Source: an uncultured Parabacteroides sp. (GTDB taxonomy: Bacteria; Bacteroidota; Bacteroidia; Bacteroidales; Tannerellaceae). Taken from it: a DNA stretch of 64,000 bases. Below the pieces are notes generated by a model. That model worked only from the letters and a program-made list of their open reading frames with translations, was not told the origin of the DNA and searched no databases. The stretch is from contig CALUZS010000004.1 of the NCBI GenBank assembly GCA_944325355.1, forward strand, positions 62,001 through 126,000, read 5' to 3'. The translations under genes and the position numbers were made by a program. Numbering within the stretch: position 1 is the stretch's first letter; each line of letters opens with the position of its first letter. Positions 44,214-53,515 of this stretch are shown here, one piece after another.

Positions 44214-44821
44214 CTTCCTTTTCGGTAGTTTTTCTTGTTGTTTCCGTTTGCGCGTGCTAAAATATCTCGGCTTGTGGCCAGGCGGTGAGTGTCTTCGTGC
44301 AATATAATCCGGCCCTCCGAGAGTTCTTCCAAGTCTTGGAAAATTTTCCGGTCGTCTACGGTCTCTTTATTCCAGATTAGGAAAAACTTCTTCATTTGTG
44401 TGGCGATCATCTTTATTAGTTGGTCTTTCGCCTGACCATCCGGCATTTCACCTGCCTTCTCTATCAAGCGCTCCAGCGTCTTTCCGTAATGACGGTATCG
44501 GATACGTGAGTTGACATACGGTATGCGTGTCGGGTGTACATACAGGTCCTCTTTTTTGACAATCTCGTATGGATAGTCGATATCTAGCTTGAAATCGGAC
44601 ATGATTGCCAAATGGTCCCACAAGATGTGTTTGAAGTCGCTTACGTCACGAAGATGAGGAAACATATTTCCCATTATGGCAATGATTGTGTCTGCACAAC
44701 GTTTGCGTTCATTGCGGTCTTGTATTGTCACACAATAGTCCACCATGTTTTGGATATTGCGACCGTATTCCGGAAGAACCAGACGCTTTTTTTTTGTATT
44801 GTATTTCATTATATATTCCAT
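44210..44821 (-). CDS. DUF4290 family protein
   Basis: 203 residues; a start four codons downstream is equally possible. No signal peptide; helical and charged, with LPEYGRNIQNMVDYCVTIQD and MGNMFPHLRDVSDFKHILWDHL near the N-terminus and a basic tail. The family is nearly confined to Bacteroidota and has no assigned function. It overlaps murA by four bases, so a link to cell-wall synthesis or to expression of the operon is plausible. A TAAATTTG box directly upstream makes it the first gene. Confidence 0.85.
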   Translation of the reverse strand: MEYIMKYNTKKKRLVLPEYGRNIQNMVDYCVTIQDRNERKRCADTIIAIMGNMFPHLRDVSDFKHILWDHLAIMSDFKLDIDYPYEIVKKEDLYVHPTRIPYVNSRIRYRHYGKTLERLIEKAGEMPDGQAKDQLIKMIATQMKKFFLIWNKETVDDRKIFQDLEELSEGRIILHEDTHRLATSRDILARANGNNKKNYRKGR

Positions 44822-44829
44822 AGTGCCGG

Positions 44830-44837
44830 CAAATTTA
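44830..44837 (-). promoter_or_regulatory. -7 box of the DUF4290-murA-rseP operon
   Basis: The minus strand reads TAAATTTG, TAnnTTTG consensus, 8 bp before the ATG at 44821; the alternative ATG at 44809 would then have a 15-nt leader. Confidence 0.45.
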
Positions 44838-44892
44838 CAAAAAAAATGGAATTATATCATTGAACGTGCTTGTCCATAAAATGTGGAACGGA

Positions 44893-45549
44893 TTATTTTT
44901 TGCTCCTGACGGTTATGTGGAAACATCCCTGTTTGCGTTCGTGTTTTACATAACAACGGTTTTCTCGTTTTAAATCCCGTAAAACCGAAGCCAAAACCAT
45001 TTTTAGTTGTCCGTTGTCGAGGTCTATCGGGTCGTCTTTGTCTGTTTTTGTGTAGCGCACCCAGGAAATGTCGAATGTGGTTCCGTATAGATGAGCGGAG
45101 TTTTTCGAGGAGTTGATATTGCTTTTCCTGAGTTTTTTTACGTCAGACATCATCCGTGTGACACTTGTTACCTTGATTTTGTAGTCGGGTGCATTTTTGA
45201 CTTTCAGTGAATCCCGGAAATTTTTTCCAATCTCGTCCAGTAGTTCGGCGGCATCCGGTATCAGGTAGGGGATGGAGTGGGTGAGTTTTTCCACTTCGTA
45301 ATTGTCGTTGGTCTCTATTTTTTCCATTTTCCTTTTGGCTTTTCCAGCTTCCTTTGTGCTGGTTATCGGGGTGATACCGATTTTTTTTGCTTCCGCGAGC
45401 TGCACAGGGTTCAGGTCATTGAAATCGCGGTTGTAACTCCCCGAATAGTGGATAGGCTTCAGCTCTCCCCGCTGTTTGCAGGAGATGAAACCGGGAATCA
45501 GGCAAATTGATAAAACGGAATAAATCAACAAGTGTATAATCCTGTCCAT
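44893..45549 (-). CDS. DUF5715 lipoprotein with M15 peptidase-like metal motif
   Basis: 218 residues from the ATG at 45549, which directly starts a lipoprotein signal (ICLIPGFISC, Cys24); the frame is open 34 codons further but that extension lacks any signal. The C-terminal half has SAHLYGTTFD, exactly the S-x-H-x2-G-x3-D spacing of VanY/VanX-type M15 D,D-peptidases (His153, Asp160), and GCFHITV supplying a third ligand (His211). That suggests a periplasmic or surface-anchored peptidoglycan carboxypeptidase-like fold. Family assignment to DUF5715 is from memory; activity is inference. Confidence 0.72.
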   Translation of the reverse strand: MDRIIHLLIYSVLSICLIPGFISCKQRGELKPIHYSGSYNRDFNDLNPVQLAEAKKIGITPITSTKEAGKAKRKMEKIETNDNYEVEKLTHSIPYLIPDAAELLDEIGKNFRDSLKVKNAPDYKIKVTSVTRMMSDVKKLRKSNINSSKNSAHLYGTTFDISWVRYTKTDKDDPIDLDNGQLKMVLASVLRDLKRENRCYVKHERKQGCFHITVRSKK

Positions 45550-45706
45550 TTCTATAATCAAGTTTTTGGAGGTTTTCAAAATCTTAGGCAAAAATAGAAA
45601 GATTTCATGAGATTCCGCAATTCGGGAATGCAAGGAATGGCTTCTCCCCAACTCTAAAGATTTTATAAAACATGAAAGATTTACAAAATGGATGGAGTAT
45701 TATTGC

Positions 45707-45714
45707 TAATTTTG
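45707..45714 (+). promoter_or_regulatory. -7 box of the phoH-purC unit
   Basis: TAATTTTG, TAnnTTTG consensus, 50 bp upstream of the phoH ATG. No clear -33. Confidence 0.45.
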
Positions 45715-45764
45715 CGAAATGTTTCATCTATACTATAAAATTGGACGAGCGATATCTTAATTAA

Positions 45765-46751
45765 ATGATAGAAAGGATTTATATTCTTGAAAGTGTCGAC
45801 CCCGTGATTTTTTACGGTGTGAATAATACGAACATGCAACTTATCAAGACGTTATTCCCGAAGTTGCGGATTGTGGCGCGAGGAAATGTCATGAAAGTTA
45901 TCGGCGATGAGGAGGAATCGGAGGTTTTCCTGAAGAAAATACGGGAAATAGAGAGATATTGTGAAGAATTTAATTCGCTGAGCGAAGATGTCATTCTGGA
46001 TATTGTTAAGGGCAAAGCTCCCGTTATCACGAAACAAAAGGATTTGATTATCCATGGTATGAACGGGAAACCGATACTTGCACGGACGGAGAACCAGCAG
46101 AAACTGGTAGATGCGTTCAACGCCAACGACATGGTTTTTGCAACGGGACCGGCAGGCTCCGGAAAGACTTTTATCGCTATCGCTCTTGCTGTGAGAGCTT
46201 TAAAAAATAAGGAGACAAGGAAGATAATCCTTAGTCGTCCGGCCGTGGAGGCGGGAGAGAAGTTGGGCTTTTTGCCGGGTGAAATGAAAGACAAGCTGGA
46301 TCCCTATTTGCAGCCATTGTATGACGCTTTGCAGGAGATGATTCCGGCAATGAAACTGAAAGAATATATGGAATCGAATGTGATTCAGATAGCTCCGCTT
46401 GCTTTTATGCGCGGGCGGACGTTGAATGATGCCATTGTTATCCTCGATGAAGCGCAGAATACGACCAAGCATCAAATAAAGATGTTCCTTACCCGGTTGG
46501 GATTAAATGCAAAAATGATTGTTACCGGCGATGTCACGCAAATCGATTTGCCGTCGACTTCCCAATCGGGTCTTGTCGAGGCGATGAAAATCCTTGCAAA
46601 CGTGAAAGGTATCGGGAGGGTCGAATTCAATAAAAAGGATATTGTGCGTCATAAGCTTGTTCAGAAAATCGTGGAAGCATACGATAAGTATGAAAATAAG
46701 TTGAAAAACGAAACGATCCCTTTGGAGAAGAAAACAGAAAAACGTAAATAA
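45765..46751 (+). CDS. phoH: PhoH-family P-loop ATPase
   Basis: 328 residues. N-terminal KH-like region (about 15-95), then the PhoH core: Walker [33 protein letters not shown], Walker [13 protein letters not shown] and [10 protein letters not shown]. PhoH proteins bind RNA and ATP; the physiological role is not fixed, with suggested roles in RNA processing and stress. It is the first of four plus-strand genes, with purC 26 bp later. Confidence 0.93.
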   Translation: MIERIYILESVDPVIFYGVNNTNMQLIKTLFPKLRIVARGNVMKVIGDEEESEVFLKKIREIERYCEEFNSLSEDVILDIVKGKAPVITKQKDLIIHGMNGKPILARTENQQKLVDAFNANDMVFATGPAGSGKTFIAIALAVRALKNKETRKIILSRPAVEAGEKLGFLPGEMKDKLDPYLQPLYDALQEMIPAMKLKEYMESNVIQIAPLAFMRGRTLNDAIVILDEAQNTTKHQIKMFLTRLGLNAKMIVTGDVTQIDLPSTSQSGLVEAMKILANVKGIGRVEFNKKDIVRHKLVQKIVEAYDKYENKLKNETIPLEKKTEKRK

Positions 46752-46777
46752 TAACTTCAAAATATAATTTAGGAATT

Positions 46778-47728
46778 ATGAAGAAGGCTTTAACTGAAAC
46801 AGATTACAATTTCCCGGGACAGAAATCTGTCTATCACGGAAAAGTGCGCGATGTTTATAGTGTTGACGACTTGTTGGTAATGGTTGCGACCGACCGTATT
46901 TCGGCGTTTGATGTAATCCTGCCGGAAGGCATTCCTTATAAAGGACAGATGCTTAATCAGATAGCTGCGAAATTTTTGGATGCGACAGCCGATATTTGCC
47001 CGAATTGGAAATTGGCTACGCCTGACCCGATGGTTACCGTCGGCGTACGTTGTGAGGGTTTCCCCGTGGAGATGATTGTAAGGGGGTATCTATGCGGAAG
47101 CGCATGGCGCGCATATAAAAGTGGCGTCCGCGAGATTTGCGGCGTGAAACTGCCGGAAGGAATGCGGGAGAACCAGCGTTTCCCGGAACCTATTATTACT
47201 CCTACTACGAAAGCGGAAATTGGCGAACACGACCAAGATATTTCCAAAGAAGAGATTCTTGCAAAAGGTTTGGCTACTCCGGAAGAATATGCTTTGCTAG
47301 AGAAATATACGCTTGCCTTGTTTAAGAGAGGCTCGGAAATCGCGGCAAAGAGAGGCCTGATTCTGGTGGATACGAAGTACGAGTTCGGTAAGTATAACGG
47401 AGAAATTTATCTGATGGACGAAATCCATACCCCCGATTCTTCCCGCTATTTCTATTTGGAAGGTTACGAAGAACGTTTCAAAAATGGCGAGCCGCAGAAG
47501 CAGCTGTCGAAAGAGTTCGTACGGGAATGGCTGATGGATAACGGCTTCCAAGGGAAAGCAGGTCAGACAGTTCCGGAAATGACGCCGGCAATCGTGGAGG
47601 GTATCAGCAATCGTTATATCGAGCTGTATGAGCACATCACGGGCGAAAGTTTTGAAAAGACTGATACGGATAATTTGTCTGTACGGATTGAAAAGAATGT
47701 AACGGATTATTTGAATAACCGGAAATAA
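46778..47728 (+). CDS. purC: Phosphoribosylaminoimidazole-succinocarboxamide synthase
   Basis: 316 residues. [20 protein letters not shown] at the N-terminus, [14 protein letters not shown], and [20 protein letters not shown] followed by PDSSRYF give the SAICAR synthase ATP and substrate sites. The length matches the longer, yeast-like class. It ligates aspartate to CAIR in purine synthesis. Six bases separate its stop from the methyltransferase start. Confidence 0.97.
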   Translation: MKKALTETDYNFPGQKSVYHGKVRDVYSVDDLLVMVATDRISAFDVILPEGIPYKGQMLNQIAAKFLDATADICPNWKLATPDPMVTVGVRCEGFPVEMIVRGYLCGSAWRAYKSGVREICGVKLPEGMRENQRFPEPIITPTTKAEIGEHDQDISKEEILAKGLATPEEYALLEKYTLALFKRGSEIAAKRGLILVDTKYEFGKYNGEIYLMDEIHTPDSSRYFYLEGYEERFKNGEPQKQLSKEFVREWLMDNGFQGKAGQTVPEMTPAIVEGISNRYIELYEHITGESFEKTDTDNLSVRIEKNVTDYLNNRK

Positions 47729-47733
47729 GGGAA

Positions 47734-48477
47734 ATGACGCAGTTTGGTTCAGAAAAAATATTGCCGTATAACGACAAGGAACGCAAAGGTATTCAAGTCA
47801 TACGGATGTTTGACACTATCGCGCATGCGTATGATAAGCTGAACCATGTGCTTTCATTTGGTTTGGATAAGGGGTGGCGCAAGAAAGGCATTGCTTTCTT
47901 ACGCCCTTTTTCTCCGAAAGTAATTTTGGATATTGCGACTGGTACCGGCGATTTGGCGATAGCCCTCTGCAAACGTTTGCAACCGGAAAAAGTTATCGGT
48001 GCGGATATTTCGGTCGGGATGATGGAAATTGGTAAACAGAAGGCGGAAAAAACCGGTGTTTCCGGCCAGTTGTCGTTTGAAGTGCAGGATTGTACGGCAT
48101 TGACCTACGATGACTGTGCGTTTGATGCTGTAACGGTGGCTTTCGGTGTGCGTAATTTTGAGAATATCGAACAAGGGATAGCTGAGATGTTCCGGGTTTT
48201 GAAACCGGGTGGACATGTTATGATTCTGGAACTTTCCACTCCGGAGCATTTTCCCGTCAAGCAAGGTTACCGGATTTATTCGAAATGGATTATACCGGCA
48301 GTCGGACGCTTTTTCTCTAAAGAAAATTCGGCGTACCATTATTTGCCGGAGTCGATAAAAGTCGTTCCTCAAGGAGAAGTGATGGCAAACCTGCTTCGGA
48401 AAGTGGGCTTTGCGGAGGTTGGCGTACGGAAGTTGACTTTCGGAGTATGTTCTTTATATACAGGACGGAAATTGTAA
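47734..48477 (+). CDS. menG: Demethylmenaquinone methyltransferase
   Basis: 247 residues. The UbiE/MenG signatures are YDKLNHVLSFGLDKGWRK at the N-terminus, SAM-binding VILDIATGTGDLAIAL, and VAFGVRNFENIEQG with MFRVLKPGGHVMILE. Bacteroidota respire with menaquinone, so the ubiE/menG homologue acts on demethylmenaquinone. It lies between purC and aroE. Confidence 0.95.
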   Translation: MTQFGSEKILPYNDKERKGIQVIRMFDTIAHAYDKLNHVLSFGLDKGWRKKGIAFLRPFSPKVILDIATGTGDLAIALCKRLQPEKVIGADISVGMMEIGKQKAEKTGVSGQLSFEVQDCTALTYDDCAFDAVTVAFGVRNFENIEQGIAEMFRVLKPGGHVMILELSTPEHFPVKQGYRIYSKWIIPAVGRFFSKENSAYHYLPESIKVVPQGEVMANLLRKVGFAEVGVRKLTFGVCSLYTGRKL

Positions 48478-48494
48478 AATTAAAATGGTGGTTT

Positions 48495-49241
48495 ATGGAT
48501 AAGTATGGATTGATTGGTTATCCGTTGGGACATTCTTTTTCCAAGAACTTTTTCAACCAAAAGTTCGCTGAAGAGAAAATTGATGCCCAGTATCTGAATT
48601 TTGAAATTCCTAACATCAAGGATTTGAAAGATGTTTTGAGCCGCAATCCGGAGTTGAAAGGCTTGAATGTGACGCTTCCATACAAGGAACAGGTGATTCC
48701 TTATCTGGATAATTTGGATGAGACTGCCAAGATGATAGGTGCTGTTAACGTGATTAAGTTTTCGAAAGGGCTTTTTGGGAAGACAAAACTCATCGGGTTT
48801 AATTCCGACATTATAGGATTCCAGCAGTCTATTCAGCCGATGCTGGACGATTCCCACCGGAAAGCATTGGTGTTGGGAACGGGCGGAGCTTCTAAAGCGG
48901 TTTATTTCGGATTGAAGCAGTTGGGTGTGGAACCGATTTTCGTATCCCGGCATCCAAAGACGGATAATTGCATAGCTTATGGGGATATAACTCCTTCTCT
49001 CATGGAAGAATATACGGTGATCGTCAACGCTACTCCGCTGGGTATGTATCCGAACATAGATACTTGTCCGGATATTCCTTACTCCCAGGTGACGGATAAG
49101 CATGTGTTGTACGATTTGATATATAATCCGGACGAAACCTTGTTTATGAGAAAAGGGAAAGAGAAAGGCGCTGCTGTAAAAAACGGTCTTGAAATGCTAC
49201 TTTTGCAGGCATTCGCGTCGTGGAATATCTGGTGTAAATAG
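48495..49241 (+). CDS. aroE: Shikimate 5-dehydrogenase
   Basis: 248 residues from ATG 48495, which starts MDKYGLIGYPLGHSFSKNFF, the shikimate-binding N-terminus; the 16-codon extension overlaps menG and is unlikely. Then LKGLNVTLPYKEQVIPYLD with the catalytic Lys, NADPH-site VLGTGGASKAVYFGL, and NATPLGMYPN. It reduces 3-dehydroshikimate in the aromatic pathway. It begins 17 bp after menG. Confidence 0.96.
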   Translation: MDKYGLIGYPLGHSFSKNFFNQKFAEEKIDAQYLNFEIPNIKDLKDVLSRNPELKGLNVTLPYKEQVIPYLDNLDETAKMIGAVNVIKFSKGLFGKTKLIGFNSDIIGFQQSIQPMLDDSHRKALVLGTGGASKAVYFGLKQLGVEPIFVSRHPKTDNCIAYGDITPSLMEEYTVIVNATPLGMYPNIDTCPDIPYSQVTDKHVLYDLIYNPDETLFMRKGKEKGAAVKNGLEMLLLQAFASWNIWCK

Positions 49242-49260
49242 GAAATATTCCGGTTTTTTG

Positions 49261-49310
49261 AAAGCGCCTGCGCAGTTTCCCGGAAGAATTTGTGCGCTTT
49301 TTCCGGGAAA
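49261..49310. terminator. Convergent terminator region with two alternative hairpins
   Basis: TTTCCCGGAA (49276-49285) pairs perfectly with TTCCGGGAAA (49301-49310), while AAAGCGC (49261-49267) can instead pair with GCGCTTT (49294-49300), followed by TTT. The two overlap, so only one can form at once. It lies between convergent aroE and pflA. Confidence 0.6.
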
Positions 49311-49316
49311 TCCGGA

Positions 49317-50048
49317 TTAGTTTACGCGGACGATGGAGGGAAAATATTCTTCGAACAAATTCCTTGCCCGTTCCAACTGTTCTGCTGTGTTTTCTTTGAC
49401 CTCTTTCAGAAGATAAGGTTTCCCTAAAGCTTCGTATTTGTGGATTCCTAACGTATGGTAAGGGAGGATTTCTATGCGTTGAATCATTTTGTAGGGATGG
49501 AAATGGACACCCAGTGTGCGGATGTCGTTTTCCGCATCCGAATATCCGGGTACAAGCACATAGCGGAGCCAGAACGGCTTTCCGTTTTCTTCCAGCCATG
49601 CAGCTGTTTTCAATGTTTGTGCGTTTTCCCTTCCTGTAAGATGCTTGTGGCGTTCGGCGTTGATTTGTTTTACGTCAAGCAGCACCAAGTCTGTCAACCG
49701 GAGCAGTTCTTCTACTTCTTTGTTCCATATTCCTCCGTTACTGTCAAGGCAAATGTGTATTTTTTCTTCTTTCAGACGTTTGAAAAGGGGTATTAGCTCT
49801 TTTGCTTGGAAAGTGGGCTCTCCTCCACTGAACGTGATACCTCCTCTCTTTCCGAAAAAAGCTTTCTGGCTGACTGCCATCCGGACGATTGCTTCTTTAT
49901 CGGTTGGTTTTGATTCGCCTATTGCATCAATCGTATCCGGGTTTGCACAATAAAGGCACCGGAAGTTACATCCTTGCAGGAATACAACGAGCCGTAAGCC
50001 CGGGCCGTCGAATGTACCCATAGATTCAAAAGAGTGGACGTTTATCAT
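49317..50048 (-). CDS. pflA: Pyruvate formate-lyase activating enzyme (radical SAM)
   Basis: 243 residues. The radical SAM CxxxCxxC is in LQGCNFRCLYCANPDT, with the preceding IDxxSxESMGTFDGPG-like N-terminus (INVHSFESMGTFDGPGLR) typical of PflA, and TFSGGEPTFQAKELI. It inserts the glycyl radical into PflB under anaerobic conditions. It follows pflB, separated by a 114-bp stretch with two hairpins. Confidence 0.95.
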   Translation of the reverse strand: MINVHSFESMGTFDGPGLRLVVFLQGCNFRCLYCANPDTIDAIGESKPTDKEAIVRMAVSQKAFFGKRGGITFSGGEPTFQAKELIPLFKRLKEEKIHICLDSNGGIWNKEVEELLRLTDLVLLDVKQINAERHKHLTGRENAQTLKTAAWLEENGKPFWLRYVLVPGYSDAENDIRTLGVHFHPYKMIQRIEILPYHTLGIHKYEALGKPYLLKEVKENTAEQLERARNLFEEYFPSIVRVN

Positions 50049-50085
50049 AAATAATCCGATAATTGTAGTGAGTGGATTTGTAATG

Positions 50086-50148
50086 GGCGGAAGGTTGTCC
50101 GCCGGAACAGATAAAAGCCGGACAGGAATTCCTATTCCGTCCGGCTTT
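50086..50148 (-). terminator. Intercistronic hairpins between pflB and pflA
   Basis: Reading from pflB: AAAGCCGGAC pairs with GTCCGGCTTT (50114-50123 and 50139-50148), extended inward by GGAAT/ATTCC and followed by a weak T run. 10 bp later GGCGGA/TCCGCC (50086-50103) forms a second hairpin just before pflA. The first could act as a partial terminator keeping the activase below the level of the lyase; that is inference. Confidence 0.55.
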
Positions 50149-50162
50149 AGTGTTGTTATTGT

Positions 50163-52397
50163 TTACATGCGTTCGTGGAAACTGCGGCTGATAACTTCCA
50201 ATTGATGTTCCCTGCTCAATTTGATGAAGTTGACTGCATATCCAGACACGCGGATAGTCAGCTGCGGATATTTCTCCGGATGTACCATCGCATCCTGAAG
50301 CATTTCCCGGTTCAAGACATTAACATTGAGATGATGGGCTCCTTTGGTGAAGTAACCATCCATCATCGTAACCAAATTTTCTATCTGGTCTTCTTTTGTG
50401 CCACCCAATGATTTCGGGATGATGGAGAACGTGTTGCTGATACCGTCTTGTGAATCTCTGTAACGTAATTTAGCAACAGAACTGAGCGAAGCGATAGCTC
50501 CGTTCTTATCGCGTCCGTGCATTGGGTTTGCGCCCGGGGCGAAAGCCACGCCTTTGGCACGCCCGTCCGGAGTAGCACCGGTCTTTTTCCCATACATGAC
50601 ATTGGAAGTGATAGTCAGCAGCGACAGCGTAGGACGGGCATTCTTGTAGACTGGCAATTTTTTCAACTCTTCACTGAAAAAGTATACCAAGTCCACGCCC
50701 AGGTGGTCTACGCGGTCGTCATCGTTACCGAAGCAAGGGAACTCGCCTTCGATGTCGAATCCTTCTGTCAGACCGATGTCGTTGCGCCGTGCCGTTACTT
50801 TTGCATACTTTATGGCAGAAAGCGAGTCGAGAGCGATGGATAATCCGGCAACACCGTACGCTAAATTGATGCGAGGGTTGGTGTCGACAAATGCCATTTG
50901 TGCTTTTTCGTAATAGTATTTGTCGTGCATGTAGTGGATAATGTTCATCGCATCGTTGTAGACACGGGCAATCTGAACCAATACTTTTTTGTAGTTTGCC
51001 AATACCTCTTCAAAGTTAAGCACATCGCCCGTCAAAACGGGTATGTCTTTTACCATGAGCGTTCCCGTATTTTCGCAACGTCCTCCGTTGATGGCGAGCA
51101 ACAAAGCTTTGGCGAGGTTGCAACGTGCGCCGAAGAACTGTATCTGTTTCCCGATAGCTTGGTAAGAAACGCAGCAAGCGATTCCGTAGTCATCGCAGTT
51201 GCGTACTTCACGCATGAGTGTATCGTTCTCGTACTGTATGGAAGATGTGTCGATAGAAACTTTCGCACAGAAATCTTTGAATCCTTCCGGCAGTTCCGGA
51301 CTCCACAAGATAGTGAGGTTCGGTTCGGGGGATGGTCCCAAATTATATAGTGTCTGGAGGAAGCGGAAAGAGGTCTTTGTTACTTTCGTCCTTCCGTCGT
51401 TGAAGCGTCCTCCTATGGCTTCGGTTACCCAAGTGGGGTCTCCTGCAAAAATGTCATTGTACGATTGCATACGGAGGTGGCGCACCATCCGCAGTTTGAT
51501 GACAAACTGGTCAATTAGCTCTTGGGCAAATGTTTCGTCGATATTCCCGTGTGCCAAATCGTATTCGATATAGATATCGAGGAATGAGGAGACGTTTCCT
51601 AAAGACATCGCAGCTCCGTCTTGTTCTTTCACGGCTGCGAGGTAAGCCATGTACACCCATTGCACAGCTTCTTGGGCGGTGTATGCCGGACGGCTCAAAT
51701 CCAATCCGTAATATTCACCCATGATTTTAATCTCTTTCAACGCTTTGATTTGTTCGGAAACTTCTTCCCGCAAACGGATACGTGCATCAGTCATCGGACC
51801 GGTGAGGTTCCGCAGGTCGTTTTGTTTGGCTTCAATCAGACGGTCCAATCCGTACAGCGCCAAGCGGCGGTAATCGCCGATGATACGTCCGCGTGCGTAG
51901 TTGTCGGGTAACCCGGTCAGGAACCCGAGCGACCGGAATGAACGGATTTCTTCGGTGTATGCATCGAAAACTCCATCGTTATGTGTCTTGCGGTAGTGGG
52001 TGAATATATCTCTAACGCGTTCGTCTACTTCAACGCCATTTTCTCGGCAAGTTTTTTCCACTACTTTGAAGCCACCGAACGGTTTGATGGCACGTCTTAA
52101 CAGTTCATCGGTTTGTAAGCCGACAATCAATTCGTTTTCTTTATCAATATATCCGGCTTTGTGAGATGTAATAGTAGATACATGAACGGAATCAAGTGAA
52201 CGGATTCCGTTGTTCTCACGTTCTTCTGCCAGAGCTTTCAAACAAATATTCCAGATCTTTTTGGTTCTTTCGGTTGCACCGGTCAAAAATGATGCGTCCC
52301 CTTCATACGGTGTAATGTTTGTCTTTACAAAATCGGAAACATTTATTTCCGAATTCCAAAGACCTTCTTTAAACATGGTTCTTAATTTCATATACAA
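50163..52397 (-). CDS. pflB: Formate C-acetyltransferase (pyruvate formate-lyase)
   Basis: 744 residues; the ATG two codons later is also possible. The twin catalytic cysteines are in [13 protein letters not shown] and the glycyl radical loop in [10 protein letters not shown], Gly719 by count. N-terminal [16 protein letters not shown] and [10 protein letters not shown], and the C-terminal [12 protein letters not shown] are also PFL-like. It cleaves pyruvate with CoA to acetyl-CoA and formate in anaerobic fermentation. A TACCTTTG box stands 40 bp upstream; its leader contains a small hairpin CTCTT/AAGAG at 52421-52433. Confidence 0.97.
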   Translation of the reverse strand: MYMKLRTMFKEGLWNSEINVSDFVKTNITPYEGDASFLTGATERTKKIWNICLKALAEERENNGIRSLDSVHVSTITSHKAGYIDKENELIVGLQTDELLRRAIKPFGGFKVVEKTCRENGVEVDERVRDIFTHYRKTHNDGVFDAYTEEIRSFRSLGFLTGLPDNYARGRIIGDYRRLALYGLDRLIEAKQNDLRNLTGPMTDARIRLREEVSEQIKALKEIKIMGEYYGLDLSRPAYTAQEAVQWVYMAYLAAVKEQDGAAMSLGNVSSFLDIYIEYDLAHGNIDETFAQELIDQFVIKLRMVRHLRMQSYNDIFAGDPTWVTEAIGGRFNDGRTKVTKTSFRFLQTLYNLGPSPEPNLTILWSPELPEGFKDFCAKVSIDTSSIQYENDTLMREVRNCDDYGIACCVSYQAIGKQIQFFGARCNLAKALLLAINGGRCENTGTLMVKDIPVLTGDVLNFEEVLANYKKVLVQIARVYNDAMNIIHYMHDKYYYEKAQMAFVDTNPRINLAYGVAGLSIALDSLSAIKYAKVTARRNDIGLTEGFDIEGEFPCFGNDDDRVDHLGVDLVYFFSEELKKLPVYKNARPTLSLLTITSNVMYGKKTGATPDGRAKGVAFAPGANPMHGRDKNGAIASLSSVAKLRYRDSQDGISNTFSIIPKSLGGTKEDQIENLVTMMDGYFTKGAHHLNVNVLNREMLQDAMVHPEKYPQLTIRVSGYAVNFIKLSREHQLEVISRSFHERM

Positions 52398-52437
52398 TGT
52401 TTGAGAGTTAATAAAGTCTGCTCTTCTAAAGAGGGCG

Positions 52438-52445
52438 CAAAGGTA
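52438..52445 (-). promoter_or_regulatory. -7 box of pflB
   Basis: The minus strand reads TACCTTTG, TAnnTTTG consensus, giving a leader of about 35 nt. Confidence 0.5.
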
Positions 52446-52453
52446 CGAATTTT

Positions 52454-52819
52454 TTATGAAATTTCATACCTTTTTTCTTTTCTGGAGCAAAATCTTTCGC
52501 ATTGTAGCCTGAGGTCATAACCTAATAACGCTCCAAGGATGAAATCCTCTTCTGGAGTCAAGAGGTTTAACGGCTTGGTAATAATCAGCCGTATGGCATC
52601 GAGACACTCTTTCCTGCCGAAATAGATGTTGACCGTTTCTTTACCAGCTTCCCGGATGATGTAAGATATGCCTTGACTTTTCAGGCGGTCGGTTGCCATT
52701 GGTTCGTAGCATTTGTTTAGCGTGTATAAAATGAGATGCCGGATGCCTTTTTTGTATTCGTAGATGTGGTTCAACAAAACTTTTATTTCTCCGGGGATGC
52801 CATAGCTGATCATTACCAT
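52454..52819 (-). CDS. DUF2023 family protein
   Basis: 121 residues from ATG 52819 (another ATG follows two codons on; the frame is open to 52879 but that would overlap the flavodoxin gene by 37 bases). Features include [20 protein letters not shown], the motif [12 protein letters not shown] and a C-terminal [25 protein letters not shown]2023 proteins recur directly beside flavodoxin genes in Bacteroidota; no function is assigned. The pairing here supports a role linked to flavodoxin or to the low-iron state. Confidence 0.8.
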   Translation of the reverse strand: MVMISYGIPGEIKVLLNHIYEYKKGIRHLILYTLNKCYEPMATDRLKSQGISYIIREAGKETVNIYFGRKECLDAIRLIITKPLNLLTPEEDFILGALLGYDLRLQCERFCSRKEKRYEIS

Positions 52820-52842
52820 ATTATATATTGTGTTTGCCGTTT

Positions 52843-53352
52843 TTATTCTATACCTTCTTTTTTCAATGTTGCAATCCATTTGTCAATTCTTTCGGTTGTC
52901 CGGTCGTCTTCGTTCATTTCATCGAGTGGGAGACCGACAAATTTTCCGTCTGCAATTGCAGTGGAATATTCGAACGAATAATCTTCCGTATCCATGAATC
53001 CGATGAACTTGCAGTGGGTTTCTTTCAAATTGTTGAAAATTGTACCCAAGGCATCACAGAATGTGTCACCGAATGATACAGAATCACCGCATCCGAAAAG
53101 GGAAACGAGCTTGTCGGATAAATCAAGTGTTTTGATTTTCGGTAGGAAATCGTACCAGTCGTCTTGCAGGTCTCCGGAGCCCCATGTTGAGCTTCCCAAT
53201 AGCAAGACTTCGTATTTCCCGAAGTCTTCAGGAGATGCTTGCGATACGTTATGTACGTCAGCTGAATCAATGTTTAGTTTTTGGGCTATTTGTTCTGCTA
53301 TGCTTTCCGTTGTTCCGTTTGTGGAACCGAAAAAAATACCTGTTTTTTTCAT
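52843..53352 (-). CDS. fldA: Long-chain flavodoxin
   Basis: 169 residues. The FMN phosphate loop is GSTNGTTESIAEQIA, then LGSSTWGSGDLQDDWYDF with the isoalloxazine-stacking Trp, and FGCGDSVSFGDTFCDAL; the 20-residue insertion in the last strand makes it a long-chain flavodoxin. It replaces ferredoxin as a low-potential electron carrier, often under iron limitation. Upstream lies the same 19-bp motif as before feoAB. DUF2023 follows 23 bp later. Confidence 0.95.
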   Translation of the reverse strand: MKKTGIFFGSTNGTTESIAEQIAQKLNIDSADVHNVSQASPEDFGKYEVLLLGSSTWGSGDLQDDWYDFLPKIKTLDLSDKLVSLFGCGDSVSFGDTFCDALGTIFNNLKETHCKFIGFMDTEDYSFEYSTAIADGKFVGLPLDEMNEDDRTTERIDKWIATLKKEGIE

Positions 53353-53409
53353 TTTGTTCTGAATTTGATTAATACGATGGCAAATTTCTTTTATATATAG
53401 CTATTGGAC

Positions 53410-53428
53410 AATACCTATAAGAATGTAT
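53410..53428 (-). promoter_or_regulatory. Candidate iron-linked operator, copy 2 (AATACCTATAAGNNNGTAT)
   Basis: Shares 16 of 19 positions with 5992-6010, in the same orientation relative to its gene, 58 bp before the flavodoxin ATG. A further partial copy, AATACCTA, follows at 53452-53459. The spacer is shared with the divergent sialidase gene, so influence on that gene is also possible. Confidence 0.45.
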
Positions 53429-53515
53429 TTTTAGCTCAATAAATACCTACATGATAAGGAATTTTGCTTTCTTTGTGCTTATAATAAATTATATTGTTTA
53501 AAATCGGTCAAAGTC

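Noticed and set aside
45550..45651. 34-codon N-terminal extension of the DUF5715 lipoprotein
   Set aside because: It would bury the lipoprotein signal peptide inside the protein; the ATG at 45549 begins a normal signal.
45812..46294. 160-residue minus-strand frame over phoH
   Set aside because: Antisense shadow; phoH has full motif support and a promoter in the other direction.
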